From NCBI RefSeq assembly GCF_023554995.1, contig NZ_JAMJPK010000005.1, positions 248,001 through 312,000 on the forward strand: a stretch of 64,000 nucleotides of DNA, written 5' to 3'. The notes under the pieces were generated by a model that saw only the letters and a program-made list of their open reading frames with translations, did not search any database and was not told where the DNA came from. Position numbers and translations under genes: made by a program. This document shows, piece after piece, positions 1-11,377 of this stretch. The first letter of the stretch is position 1; each line of letters starts with the position of its first letter. Source of the DNA: Halomonas gemina (GTDB lineage: Bacteria > Pseudomonadota > Gammaproteobacteria > Pseudomonadales > Halomonadaceae).

Positions 1-315
1 GCCGGTAAGGAAGCGCACGCGCCGGCCCGAGAAGCGGGCCAGGTTGGCGCGGGCGGTGGCCTCGTCACCTGGCTTGCCGAGGACCTCGCCGTCGAACAGC
101 GCCACCTGGTCGGAGCCGACGATCAGGTGTGCGGGAAAGCGTTCGGCCAGCCGCTCGGCCTTGGTCAGCGCCAGGCGATGGACCAGGGCCTCGGGGTCCT
201 CGCCCGGGCGCGGTGTCTCGTCGATGTCGGGGCTCTCCCAGGCATAGGGGATCCCCAGGCGATCGAGCAGCTGGCGGCGCCAGGGGGAGCCCGAGGCAAG
301 GATCAGGCGGGGCAT
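1..315 (-). CDS. maf: Maf-like nucleotide pyrophosphatase (C-terminal part missing at window edge)
   Basis: Maf/YceF-type enzymes hydrolyse non-canonical or methylated nucleoside triphosphates in the cytoplasm. The visible 105 codons start with the family N-terminus ILASGSPWRRQLLDRLG, and VGSDQVALFDG and LGKPG follow; these are typical substrate-pocket segments. The ATG at 315 is preferred over the ATG at 321 because a GGAGA lies six to seven bases before 315 but directly abuts 321. The gene reads away from the yceD-rpmF operon, and the same divergent neighbour occurs in many gammaproteobacteria. The rest lies left of the window. YceF subgroup membership is inferred from this context. Confidence 0.9.
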   Translation of the reverse strand, partial: MPRLILASGSPWRRQLLDRLGIPYAWESPDIDETPRPGEDPEALVHRLALTKAERLAERFPAHLIVGSDQVALFDGEVLGKPGDEATARANLARFSGRRVRFLTG

Positions 316-444
316 GGGCATTCTCCGGGTCGTGTCGGTGGAGCGGTAAGTCGGCAGCGCCGGTCATGGCGCCTCGCCACCATGGTAACCTGGGACGCTG
401 GCGGCTTTGACAGGGGCAGGGGGAGTGCCTATCATTGCGCGCCT

Positions 445-972
445 ATGTTGACTACAAGACTCCCCGGTAGGGTCGAGCCCTACAAGCTCGTGGCCCGTGC
501 CGAACACCTGGAAGGCCTGGTGGCGCTCGCCGAGATGGCGCGGCTCGCCGAGGAAGTCGGCGCCCAGTCCGGCGATGCCCAGGTATGGCTGGATTTTGCC
601 ATCGACCCCCAGGGGCGACGGGAGATCCGTGGCCATCTGCAGGCCGAGTTGCAGCTGCCGTGCCGGCGCTGCCTCGAGCCCATGGCGCAGCAGGTGGAGA
701 GCGATTTCCGGCTGGGCATGGTCACCAGTGACGCCCTGGCCGCCGAGCTGCCGAGCACCCACGAGCCGGTGCTGGTGGAAAACGAACAGCTGAACCTGCT
801 GGCGGTGGTCGAGGATGAGCTCATCCTCAGCCTGCCCCAGGTGGTTTACCACGACGAGGCCGAGTGTCCGGTCTCGCGCGACCAGCTGAACAGCGGGGAG
901 GCGACCGACGCGTCGGCTAGCGCCCCGGCTAGCCCTTTCGATGTGCTGCGGCAGATCAAGGGCAAACCCTGA
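445..972 (+). CDS. yceD: YceD/DUF177 family 23S rRNA accumulation protein
   Basis: A 175-residue cytoplasmic protein of the DUF177/YceD family, which is linked to 23S rRNA accumulation and is commonly encoded just before rpmF. It has the conserved LPCRRCLEP cysteine pair in the middle and an acidic second half ending in SPFDVLRQIKGKP. An in-frame upstream extension is open, but the ATG at 445 gives the usual family length. The gap to rpmF is only 32 bases, which points to one transcript. Biochemical function is not established from sequence; the family call is firm. Confidence 0.88.
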   Translation: MLTTRLPGRVEPYKLVARAEHLEGLVALAEMARLAEEVGAQSGDAQVWLDFAIDPQGRREIRGHLQAELQLPCRRCLEPMAQQVESDFRLGMVTSDALAAELPSTHEPVLVENEQLNLLAVVEDELILSLPQVVYHDEAECPVSRDQLNSGEATDASASAPASPFDVLRQIKGKP

Positions 973-1004
973 TATATCCTCGTTTCACTCTGGAGTGACA
1001 ACCC

Positions 1005-1175
1005 ATGGCAGTTCAAAAGAACCGCAAGACCCGTTCCAAGCGCGGCATGCGTCGCAGCCACGACGCCCTCACCGCGCCGGCCCTCTCCCAGGACAAGGAG
1101 ACCGGCACCACCCACCTGCGCCACCACGTGTCCCCGGACGGCTTCTACCGTGGACGCAAGGTCGTCGACGCCTGA
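1005..1175 (+). CDS. rpmF: 50S ribosomal protein L32
   Basis: A 56-residue basic protein of the large ribosomal subunit. It begins [20 protein letters not shown], the near-invariant L32 start, and ends with the GFYRGRKVV segment. The start is fixed by a TGGAGTGA ribosome-binding stretch nine to ten bases upstream. It sits between yceD and plsX as in Escherichia coli, coupling ribosome and lipid synthesis genes. No zinc-binding cysteines are present, so this is the C-minus form of L32. Confidence 0.97.
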   Translation: MAVQKNRKTRSKRGMRRSHDALTAPALSQDKETGTTHLRHHVSPDGFYRGRKVVDA

Positions 1176-1213
1176 CGCGACGGCATCCTGGATGGTAATG
1201 GCTGGCCGTTGAC

Positions 1214-2335
1214 GTGCGGATCGCCATCGATGCGATGGGCGGGGACCTAGGTCCCCGCCCGGCCATCATGGGGTCCGCCGCGGCTGCCGGCGCCGACCCC
1301 GATCTCGAGCTCCACCTGTTCGGCCCCGCCGGCCTGCTGGAAGACGAGATAGCCCGCCTGCCGCGGCAGCTTGCCGCGGCGGCGTCGCGTCTACGGGTCG
1401 GCGACGCTCCAGCGGTCGTGCAGCAGTCCCAGCGACCCAGCGAGGCGCTGCGTCACGGGGGCGACACCAGCATGGCCCGGATGCTCGACTGCGTCGCCGC
1501 CGGCGACGCCGTGGCCGGGGTCAGTGCCGGCAACACCGGTGCCCTGATGGCGCTGGCCCGGCGTGCCCTGGGTACGGTGGCGGGGATTCCCCGACCGGCC
1601 ATCAGCACTGCCATTCCCACCCGTGATCTGGGTCGCTGCTACCTGCTCGACCTGGGCGCCAACGTGGAGGCCAGTGCCGAGCGGCTGGTCGACTTCGCCC
1701 TGATGGGCGAGGTGATGGCTCGCCATGTGGACGGCCTCGTCGCGCCGCGGGTGGCGCTGCTCAATGTCGGCGTCGAGGGCACCAAGGGCCCGCGCAGCGT
1801 GCGCGACGCCGATGCCTGGCTGCACCGCCATCCCGACATCGCCTACCTGGGCTATGTGGAAGGCGACGGGATCTTCAGTGGCGCCGCCGACGTGGTAGTC
1901 TGCGACGGCTTCGTCGGCAATGCCGTGCTCAAGGCCAGCGAGGGCCTGGCGCGGCTGCTGGTCGAGCGGGTCCAGGCGACGTTCGAGGCCCACTGGAGCA
2001 GCCGGGTGGTAGGGCTGCTCGCCCGTCCGGCGCTTCGCCGCCTCAAGGGCGAGCTCGATCCCGTGCGCTACAATGGCGCCAGCCTGCTGGGGCTGGCCGG
2101 GATCGTGATCAAGAGCCATGGCAGCGCAGATGCCACGGGCTTTCGCTATGCGGTGCAGCGGGCGGTGAACGAAGTGAGGCGTGACCTGCCGACCCGGCTG
2201 GCTGCGGAGCTGGACCACCGCCGGTCCCCTGTCGACTCGGCCGTCCGCGGTCGAACCGACAGCGGATCCAGGCCCGACGGGCCGATCATGCCGGGCGCGC
2301 CCGGCATCGACGACAGTCAACAAGCGCAAAGGTGA
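1214..2335 (+). CDS. plsX: Phosphate acyltransferase PlsX
   Basis: Converts acyl-ACP to acyl-phosphate, the first dedicated step of the PlsX/PlsY route to phosphatidic acid. The 373-residue protein starts at a GTG and opens with [13 protein letters not shown], the PlsX signature. [15 protein letters not shown] and [17 protein letters not shown] are further conserved stretches. After about residue 335 it has a polar, probably disordered tail rich in Arg, Asp and Pro that makes it longer than typical family members. The stop lies just upstream of fabD, giving probable translational coupling. Confidence 0.95.
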   Translation: MRIAIDAMGGDLGPRPAIMGSAAAAGADPDLELHLFGPAGLLEDEIARLPRQLAAAASRLRVGDAPAVVQQSQRPSEALRHGGDTSMARMLDCVAAGDAVAGVSAGNTGALMALARRALGTVAGIPRPAISTAIPTRDLGRCYLLDLGANVEASAERLVDFALMGEVMARHVDGLVAPRVALLNVGVEGTKGPRSVRDADAWLHRHPDIAYLGYVEGDGIFSGAADVVVCDGFVGNAVLKASEGLARLLVERVQATFEAHWSSRVVGLLARPALRRLKGELDPVRYNGASLLGLAGIVIKSHGSADATGFRYAVQRAVNEVRRDLPTRLAAELDHRRSPVDSAVRGRTDSGSRPDGPIMPGAPGIDDSQQAQR

Positions 2336-2340
2336 TCGAC

Positions 2341-3312
2341 ATGACGCAACCCCTTGCCCTCATCTTTCCCGGGCAGGGCTCCCAGCAGATCGGCATGCTG
2401 CGCGAGCTGGCAGAGCGCTACAGCGTGGTGCGCACGACCTTCGAGGAAGCGGCCGATGCCCTGGGCTATGACCTCTGGCAGGTGGTGCAGGAGGGACCGG
2501 CCGAGGCGCTCAATGCCACCGCCTGCACCCAGCCGGCCCTGCTCACCGCCAGCGTGGCGGTGTGGCGCGTCTGGCAGGAGCTCGAGGGGCCGCGCCCCGG
2601 GGCCATGGCCGGCCACAGCCTGGGCGAGTACAGCGCTCTGGTCTGCGCCGGAGCGCTGCCCTTCGCCCAGGGCGTGCGGCTGGTTAAGCTGCGCGGCGAG
2701 GCGATGCAGGCGGCCGTCCCCGCCGGGGAGGGCGCCATGGCGGCGATTCTCGGCCTCGATGACGCCACCGTGGAACAGGCCTGTGCCCGTGCCGCCGACG
2801 GCGACGTGGTCGCTGCCGTCAACTACAATGCCCCGGGCCAGGTGGTGATCGCCGGCAGCAAGGCCGCCGTCGAGCGGGCCATCACAGCCTGCCAGGAAGC
2901 CGGCGCCAAGCGCGCGATGCCGCTGCCGGTCTCGGTGCCGTCGCACTGCGAGCTGATGCGTCCTGCCGCCGAGCGCCTGGCGGCGGCCATGGATGATGTC
3001 GAGCTGCGCTCGCCGCGCTACACGGTGTTCCAGAATGTCGACGCCCAGGCCCATGCCGACGTGGCGACCCTGCGCACCCGGCTGATCGAGCAGCTCTATC
3101 AGCCGGTGCGCTGGACCTCCTGCATCGAGGCGATGACCGCCCGCGGTGCCGAGGTGTTCATCGAGTGCGGCCCGGGCAAGGTGCTCACCGGGCTCAACAA
3201 GCGAATCGCCCGAGGCAGCAAGGGGCTGGCGGTCAACGACCCGGACAGCCTCTCCGCGGCCCTCGAGCTGGCCAGGGAGGCCGTCGGCCAGTCACCGTCG
3301 GCCAATGGCTGA
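2341..3312 (+). CDS. fabD: Malonyl-CoA:ACP transacylase FabD
   Basis: Transfers malonyl groups from CoA to acyl carrier protein to supply fatty acid elongation. The 323-residue protein shows FPGQGSQ near the start, the nucleophile motif GHSLGEYSAL with Ser93, and SVPSHCELM with the catalytic His. A GTG at 2332 overlaps the plsX stop, but the ATG at 2341 is chosen because AAAGG at 2328-2332 lies eight bases upstream of it and would overlap the GTG. The order plsX-fabD-fabG-acpP-fabF is the classical fab cluster. Confidence 0.96.
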   Translation: MTQPLALIFPGQGSQQIGMLRELAERYSVVRTTFEEAADALGYDLWQVVQEGPAEALNATACTQPALLTASVAVWRVWQELEGPRPGAMAGHSLGEYSALVCAGALPFAQGVRLVKLRGEAMQAAVPAGEGAMAAILGLDDATVEQACARAADGDVVAAVNYNAPGQVVIAGSKAAVERAITACQEAGAKRAMPLPVSVPSHCELMRPAAERLAAAMDDVELRSPRYTVFQNVDAQAHADVATLRTRLIEQLYQPVRWTSCIEAMTARGAEVFIECGPGKVLTGLNKRIARGSKGLAVNDPDSLSAALELAREAVGQSPSANG

Positions 3313-3342
3313 TCCACTCCCGGACGAAGACGGATAGAGACC

Positions 3343-4086
3343 ATGACAACCGAGCGTAGAGTCGCCCTGATCACCGGGGCCAGTCGCGGCATCGGCCGTG
3401 CCATCGCCCACGAACTAGGCCGCCAGGGGCGTATCGTGATCGGTACCGCCACCTCCGATGCCGGTGCCGAGCGGATCGGTGCCGACCTCGCGGCAGCGGG
3501 GATCGAGGGCGCCGGCCGCCCGCTGGACGTCACCGACCCGGCCAGCGTCGAGGCGCTGGTCAAGGCGGTCACCGAGGAGTTCGGTGCCCCCACCATCTTG
3601 GTCAATAATGCCGGCATCACCCGTGACAACCTGCTGATGCGCATGAAGGAAGACGAGTGGGACTCGGTGATCGACACCAACCTCAAGTCGGTCTACCGCG
3701 TCAGCAAGGCCTGCCTGCGCGGCATGACCCGGGCGCGTTTCGGGCGTATCGTTTCGATCAGTTCAGTGGTGGCCACCATGGGCAACCTCGGCCAGACCAA
3801 CTATGCCGCCGCCAAGGCGGGCATGGAGGGCTTCACCCGTGCCCTGGCCCGTGAGGTGGCCTCGCGCGCCATCACCGTCAATGCGGTGGCCCCCGGCTTT
3901 ATCGCCACCGACATGACCCAATCCCTGCCGGAGGAGCAGCACAAGGCGCTGCTCGGCCAGATTCCGCTGGCGCGGCTCGGTGAGCCCGAGGAGATCGCCG
4001 CGGCGGTGGGCTTCCTGACCGGCGACACGGCGGGCTACATCACCGGCGAGACCCTGCATGTCAACGGCGGCATGAACATGCGTTGA
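3343..4086 (+). CDS. fabG: 3-oxoacyl-ACP reductase FabG
   Basis: NADPH-dependent reductase of the fatty acid elongation cycle. The 247-residue short-chain dehydrogenase has the cofactor loop TGASRGIG (residues 11-18), NNAG at 88-91, and a catalytic Ser141-Tyr154-Lys158 set in SISSVVATMG and NYAAAKAG. The C-terminus ITGETLHVNGGMNM is the usual FabG ending. Length matches the family. The gene lies 30 bases after fabD and 132 bases before acpP. Confidence 0.97.
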   Translation: MTTERRVALITGASRGIGRAIAHELGRQGRIVIGTATSDAGAERIGADLAAAGIEGAGRPLDVTDPASVEALVKAVTEEFGAPTILVNNAGITRDNLLMRMKEDEWDSVIDTNLKSVYRVSKACLRGMTRARFGRIVSISSVVATMGNLGQTNYAAAKAGMEGFTRALAREVASRAITVNAVAPGFIATDMTQSLPEEQHKALLGQIPLARLGEPEEIAAAVGFLTGDTAGYITGETLHVNGGMNMR

Positions 4087-4218
4087 AGCCTCCAGGGGGC
4101 GGCGGTTGCGCCGGCCCAGGGGCGTCTATAAACTACCCCGCAGCTTCCGGCTAGCGGATCTGGATCTTTAACGGCTGGTTTTCCGAACGGCCAATGTGAA
4201 CGACTGGAGTACGTCATA

Positions 4219-4452
4219 ATGAGCACCATCGAAGAGCGCGTTAAGAAGGTTGTGGCCGAGCGTCTGAACGTCAAGGAAGAAGACATCCAGAACTCCTCTT
4301 CCTTCACCGAGGACCTCGGCGCCGATTCCCTGGATACCGTCGAGCTGGTGATGGCGCTCGAAGAGGAGTTCGATACCGAGATTCCCGACGAGGAAGCCGA
4401 GAAGATCACCACCGTTCAGGAAGCCATCGACTACGTCAACGCCCACCAGTAA
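4219..4452 (+). CDS. acpP: Acyl carrier protein
   Basis: A 77-residue acidic carrier that holds growing acyl chains on a phosphopantetheine arm. [15 protein letters not shown] contains the modification site Ser37. The body is four short helices with the usual acidic recognition helix. The 132-base gap before it probably holds a promoter of its own, in keeping with the high expression of acpP, but I could not assign one with confidence. A strong hairpin follows at 4502-4533. Confidence 0.98.
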   Translation: MSTIEERVKKVVAERLNVKEEDIQNSSSFTEDLGADSLDTVELVMALEEEFDTEIPDEEAEKITTVQEAIDYVNAHQ

Positions 4453-4501
4453 GGTGGCGGTCGATACCGCTTGCTGAGGCGTCCGGGGCCAGGGCCCCGT
4501 G

Positions 4502-4533
4502 GAGAGCCGTCCTGCCATGTCAGGACGGCTCTC
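4502..4533 (+). terminator. Hairpin between acpP and fabF
   Basis: A perfect 13-bp inverted repeat (4502-4514 with 4521-4533) and a 6-base loop. No T-run follows, so it may be an attenuator or an RNA 3'-end stabiliser for the abundant acpP message rather than a full terminator. Confidence 0.5.
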
Positions 4534-4651
4534 GTGCTATGCGCGACAGGAACTTGCCGAGCCCGCACAGGTCGGGGAGACTCGGGTATAATGCGCGCAA
4601 TGACGGCCCTCTCGCGGGGTCGTGTCACCAAGGTTGTCTGGAGGAAAGCTG

Positions 4652-5890
4652 ATGGCTCGTAGAAGGGTTGTGGTGACCGGACTTGGTCTGGTCACGCCGG
4701 TGGGGAATGCCGTGGAAGAGAGCTGGGCCAGCATCCTGGCCGGCAAGAGCGGTATCGCGCCCATCAAACACTTCGATACCAGCGCCTTCAACACGCGCTT
4801 CGGCGGGTCGGTGAAGGACTTCGACATCAGCCCGTACCTGAACCCCAAGGAGGCCCGCAAGATGGACCTCTTCATCCAGTACGGGATGGCTGCCGGCGGC
4901 CAGGCGATCCAGGATGCCGGGATCGAGTGCCACGACGGCAATGCCGACCGCATCGGCGTGGCCATCGGCTCGGGGATCGGTGGCCTGCCGATGATCGAGC
5001 ACAACCACAATGCCCTGCTCAAGGGCGGGGCGCGGCGGATCTCGCCCTTCTTCGTCCCGGGGTCGATCATCAACATGATCTCCGGCAACCTGGCGATCCA
5101 GCACGGGTTCCGGGGGCCCAACATCGCCATCACCACGGCCTGCACCACCGGGACCCACAATATCGGCTACAGCGCCCGCACCATCGCCTACGGCGATGCC
5201 GACGTCATGGTCTGTGGGGGCGCCGAGATGGCGACCACGCCGCTGGGCCTGGGAGGCTTCTCGGCGGCCCGGGCGCTCTCCACCCGCAATGACGACCCGG
5301 CCGCGGCGAGCCGGCCCTGGGACCGGGACCGCGACGGCTTCGTGCTCTCCGATGGCGCCGGCGTGGTCGTGCTCGAGGAGTACGAGCAGGCCAAGGCCCG
5401 CGGGGCCACCATCTATGCCGAGCTCACCGGCTTCGGCATGAGCGATGATGCCTACCACATGACCGCGCCGCCGGAAGATGGCCATGGCGCTGCCCGCTCC
5501 ATGCGCAATGCCATCCGCGACGCCGGCATCGACCCCTCGGCCGTCGACTACATCAATGCCCACGGCACCTCGACCGCCCACGGCGACCTGGCCGAGAGCC
5601 GTGCCGTCGAGGAGGTGATGGGCGGGGCCGCGAAATCGGTGGCCGTCAGCTCCACCAAGTCGATGATCGGCCACCTGCTGGGTGCCGCCGGGGCCGTCGA
5701 GGCGGTGTTCTGCGTGCTGGCCATCCGTGACCAGGTGGCGCCGCCGACCATCAACCTGGACAACCCCCAGGAAGGCTGCAACCTCGACTACGTGCCCCAT
5801 ACCGCCCGCAAGATGAAGATCGACGTCAGCCTGTCGAACTCCTTCGGCTTCGGCGGCACCAACGGCACCCTGGTCTTCACCAGGGTGTGA
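4652..5890 (+). CDS. fabF: 3-oxoacyl-ACP synthase II FabF
   Basis: Condensing enzyme that extends acyl-ACP with malonyl-ACP. The 412-residue thiolase-fold protein has active-site Cys164 in [10 protein letters not shown], and the two catalytic histidines in [11 protein letters not shown] and [12 protein letters not shown]. The ATG at 4652 follows GGAGG at a normal distance; in-frame codons further upstream would add a stretch not seen in FabF. Its end overlaps the pabC region, giving the common fabF-pabC-mltG order. Confidence 0.97.
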   Translation: MARRRVVVTGLGLVTPVGNAVEESWASILAGKSGIAPIKHFDTSAFNTRFGGSVKDFDISPYLNPKEARKMDLFIQYGMAAGGQAIQDAGIECHDGNADRIGVAIGSGIGGLPMIEHNHNALLKGGARRISPFFVPGSIINMISGNLAIQHGFRGPNIAITTACTTGTHNIGYSARTIAYGDADVMVCGGAEMATTPLGLGGFSAARALSTRNDDPAAASRPWDRDRDGFVLSDGAGVVVLEEYEQAKARGATIYAELTGFGMSDDAYHMTAPPEDGHGAARSMRNAIRDAGIDPSAVDYINAHGTSTAHGDLAESRAVEEVMGGAAKSVAVSSTKSMIGHLLGAAGAVEAVFCVLAIRDQVAPPTINLDNPQEGCNLDYVPHTARKMKIDVSLSNSFGFGGTNGTLVFTRV

Positions 5891-5907
5891 GGCCGGAGGC
5901 GCACCGG

Positions 5908-6729
5908 GTGGACGCCGGAGCCCCGTCGGAGGGCTGGCCGCTGGACGATCGCGGCGTCGCCTATGGCGATGGCCTCTTCGAGACCGTGCTGGTGCGTGAC
6001 GGTGCCCCGCGTCTGTGGGAGTACCACCTGGCGCGCCTGGCGCGTGGCTGTCGGGTGCTGGGCATACCCATGCCCGCCGAGCACGAACTTGAGCGCCCGC
6101 TCGCCCAGGCCGGTGAAGGGGTTATGGTCCTCAAGCTGATCGTGACCCGGGGCAGCGGAGGCCGCGGCTATGCGCCTCCCGCGGCGCCCGCTCCCCGTCT
6201 GCGCTGGCAGCTGTCGCCCCTCGTCCCCGATGCTGCCCGCTGGAAAGTGGGGGTGCGCGTCCGCCACTGTCGCCTGCGGCTGGGCCTCCAGCCGGCGCTC
6301 GCCGGGCTCAAGCACCTCAATCGCCTGGAGAACGTGCTGGCCCGAGGCGAGTGGTCGGAGGCCGACATCGCCGAGGGGCTGCTCTGCGACGGCGAGGAGC
6401 GGCTGGTGGAGGCCACCTGCATGAACCTCTTCTGGCAGCGAGGGGGGCGGCTGGAGACCCCGCGCCTGGATCGCTGTGGCGTGGCCGGCACGCTGCGGGC
6501 GGTGCTGCTCGAGCGCCTGCCCATCGCCGAGGTCGATGCCGCCCCCGGGGTGCTGGCCGTTGCCGAGGCGGTCTGGCTCGGCAACTCGGTACAGGGTCTC
6601 TGGCCGGTGGCCCGGCTGGACGGGGCCGGGGGCGAGGCCCTGCAGCGCTGGACCATCGGCGCGGTGCATCGCCGCCTTCAGGCAGTGGCCCATGAGCCGC
6701 TGGGCTATCCGACACGGCTTGACGACTGA
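5908..6729 (+). CDS. pabC: Aminodeoxychorismate lyase PabC
   Basis: PLP enzyme that converts 4-amino-4-deoxychorismate to 4-aminobenzoate for folate synthesis. It is a fold-type IV (branched-chain aminotransferase-like) protein with DDRGVAYGDGLFETVL near the N-terminus and GLKHLNRLENVLARGEW carrying the PLP lysine. Two GTG starts are possible: 5887, overlapping the fabF stop by four bases, and 5908, which has GGAGG eight bases upstream and is chosen here. The shorter form lacks part of the first beta strand of relatives, so the longer start remains possible. Confidence 0.9.
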   Translation: MDAGAPSEGWPLDDRGVAYGDGLFETVLVRDGAPRLWEYHLARLARGCRVLGIPMPAEHELERPLAQAGEGVMVLKLIVTRGSGGRGYAPPAAPAPRLRWQLSPLVPDAARWKVGVRVRHCRLRLGLQPALAGLKHLNRLENVLARGEWSEADIAEGLLCDGEERLVEATCMNLFWQRGGRLETPRLDRCGVAGTLRAVLLERLPIAEVDAAPGVLAVAEAVWLGNSVQGLWPVARLDGAGGEALQRWTIGAVHRRLQAVAHEPLGYPTRLDD

Positions 6730-6744
6730 ACGAGGACGACCCAC

Positions 6745-9481
<2,737 letters not shown>

Positions 9482-9510
9482 CACCTTGTGCCCTTGACCG
9501 AGGAGGCTCC

Positions 9511-9846
9511 ATGGCCGCACAGAAAGCGCTCTCCCTGACGATCCAGGACGTCCCGACCCTGCTCTCGGCCTACATGCCGGTGCTGGAGCGTGGCGGCATC
9601 TTCGTGCCCACCCGCGAGCGCTACGAGCTGGGCCAGGAGGTCTTCCTGCTGCTCATGCTCCCGGGAGATGCCGAACGGGTCCCGGTCACCGGCCAGGTGG
9701 TCTGGGTCTCGCCCGAGGGGGTAGCCGGGCGCCGCGTCCCGGGCATCGGCATCCACTTCAGCGCCGAGGACCAGGCCGTGCGGGATCGCATCGAGACCCT
9801 GCTGGCCGGCCATCTCGACAAGGGCGCCCCGACCTATACGCTCTGA
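9511..9846 (+). CDS. pilZ: PilZ-domain protein, type IV pilus PilZ-like
   Basis: A 111-residue single-domain PilZ protein. It resembles the founding PilZ of Pseudomonas (needed for type IV pilus assembly): the RYELGQEVFLLL strand, VTGQVVWVSPEG and GIGIHFSAED segments align in order, and the holB-pilZ-tatD neighbourhood is the same. The RxxxR and D/N-x-S-x-x-G motifs of c-di-GMP binders are not evident, as in true PilZ. A heptamer repeat array begins at the base after its stop codon. Confidence 0.88.
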   Translation: MAAQKALSLTIQDVPTLLSAYMPVLERGGIFVPTRERYELGQEVFLLLMLPGDAERVPVTGQVVWVSPEGVAGRRVPGIGIHFSAEDQAVRDRIETLLAGHLDKGAPTYTL

Positions 9847-9878
9847 GAGCGCCGAGCGCCGAGCGCCGAGCGCCGAGC
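9847..9878. repeat. Tandem GAGCGCC heptamer array
   Basis: Four perfect head-to-tail copies of GAGCGCC (9847-9874) and a partial fifth, beginning immediately after the pilZ stop. The array fills most of the pilZ-tatD gap. No coding role is apparent. Confidence 0.9.
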
Positions 9879-9915
9879 CTCCAATGCCCACTCTTTTACA
9901 TCGGTTGTGTTCTGA

Positions 9916-10761
9916 ATGTTTGTCGACTCCCACTGCCATCTCGACCGTCTCGACCCCGGGACCCACGGCGGCGATCTTGCCGCCGCCCTCGATGCCGCCC
10001 GCGCCCGGGACGTGCGCCAGTTCCTGGCCATCGCCGTGACCCTCGAGGACCTGCCGACCCTGGCCGAGCTTGCCCGGGCCCATGACGACGTGGTGATCTC
10101 CGCCGGCATCCATCCGCTGCACAGCGTCGCCGAGGAGCCGAGCGTCGCGGCGATCAAGGATGCGGCCGAGCGCGTCGCTGCCGTGGCCATCGGCGAGTGC
10201 GGCCTGGACTACCACTACCTCGACAAGACGCCTGACAAGGTGCCCTCCCGGGAGGTGCAGCGAGAGCGGTTTCGCCGCCAGCTGATGGCCGCCCGTGAAC
10301 TCGAGCTGCCGGTGATCATCCATACCCGCGAGGCGCGCGACGATACCCTGGCCCTGATCCGTGAACATACCGACCCGGCGGTGGGCGGCGTGCTGCACTG
10401 CTTTACCGAGGACCTGGAGATGGCCCGGGAGGCGGTGCGTCACGGCTTCTATATCTCGCTGTCCGGCATCGTCACCTTCCACAGCGCCCAGGCACTGCGC
10501 GAGGTGGCCCGCCAGGTCCCCCTGGACCGGCTGCTGATCGAGACCGACAGCCCCTACCTGGCCCCGGTGCCGTACCGTGGCAAGCCCAACGAGCCGGCCT
10601 GGGTGGTCGAGGTCGCCGAGTGCATCGCCGGCGAGCGCGGCATCAGCGTCGAGGAGGTCGCGGCCCAGACCACCGCCAACTTCTACCGGCTGTTCCGCGC
10701 GGCGGCACCCGACGCCCCTGCCGAGGTGCGCGAGGCACTGCGCTCCGCGGGGCTGGTCTAG
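9916..10761 (+). CDS. tatD: TatD family metal-dependent hydrolase
   Basis: TatD-type amidohydrolase-fold DNase, cytoplasmic and metal-dependent. The 281-residue protein has the metal-binding HxH motif in VDSHCHLDRLD at the N-terminus, then GECGLDYHY, IIHTREARDD, LHCFTEDL and ETDSPYLAPVPYRG. All ligands expected of the family are visible. It follows pilZ closely and lies before the DUF1285 gene. The YcfH-like subgroup next to holB is the likely match. Confidence 0.93.
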   Translation: MFVDSHCHLDRLDPGTHGGDLAAALDAARARDVRQFLAIAVTLEDLPTLAELARAHDDVVISAGIHPLHSVAEEPSVAAIKDAAERVAAVAIGECGLDYHYLDKTPDKVPSREVQRERFRRQLMAARELELPVIIHTREARDDTLALIREHTDPAVGGVLHCFTEDLEMAREAVRHGFYISLSGIVTFHSAQALREVARQVPLDRLLIETDSPYLAPVPYRGKPNEPAWVVEVAECIAGERGISVEEVAAQTTANFYRLFRAAAPDAPAEVREALRSAGLV

Positions 10762-10807
10762 GCTATCCTCATCACCCTGTCGTCCGTGGCCCGGGGGAGG
10801 GCGCACC

Positions 10808-11377
10808 ATGCAACTCGATCCGCTGCTGGCCCAGATCGATCCCGAGGGCGAGATCCCGCCGGTGGATCGCTGGCATCCCGAATACCTCGGCGAGATGGAC
10901 CTCACCATCGCCGCTGACGGGCGCTGGATCCATGAGGGCACAGCCATTGCCCGGCCGCGGCTGGTGCGCCTGCTCTCGACCATCCTGCGCCGCGAACCCG
11001 ATGGCGACTACGTGCTGGTGACGCCGGCCGAGCGGCAGCGGATCCGCGTCGAGGACCGCCCCTTCCTGGTGGTGGATGCCGAGCGCGACGGAGACGACCG
11101 GTGGTGGCTGACCACCAACGTCGGCGACCGCCTGGCGCTCGGCGAGGCCCACCGGCTGGTGCTCAGCGAGACGCCGGCCGGCGAAACGGTGCCGGAGGTC
11201 GCGGTGCGCTTCGGGCTCGCGGCGCGGCTGGGGCGCAACGTCTACTACCGCCTGGTGGAGCAGGCCGAGACCCGCCAGCTCGGCGGGGGCACCCTCGAGC
11301 TGGGCCTGACCAGCCAGGGCTGCTGGCAGCCCCTGGGGCGGCTGGACGCGGACACGCCTGATGGCGAGCTGCCATGA
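10808..11377 (+). CDS. DUF1285 domain protein
   Basis: A 189-residue protein of unknown role, recognised as DUF1285 from PPVDRWHPEYLGEMDLTIAA near the start, RPRLVRLLSTILRREPDGDY, and the C-terminal YYRLVE segment. The ATG at 10808 follows a GGGGGAGG ribosome-binding stretch. No membrane segment or signal peptide is seen. The stop overlaps the start of the downstream helicase by four bases, so the two are probably made together, although no functional link is known to me. Confidence 0.85.
   Translation: MQLDPLLAQIDPEGEIPPVDRWHPEYLGEMDLTIAADGRWIHEGTAIARPRLVRLLSTILRREPDGDYVLVTPAERQRIRVEDRPFLVVDAERDGDDRWWLTTNVGDRLALGEAHRLVLSETPAGETVPEVAVRFGLAARLGRNVYYRLVEQAETRQLGGGTLELGLTSQGCWQPLGRLDADTPDGELP

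Noticed and set aside
5887..5907. GTG at 5887 as the pabC start
   Set aside because: It overlaps the fabF stop but has no ribosome-binding site at a usable distance; 5908 has one. Kept as an alternative.
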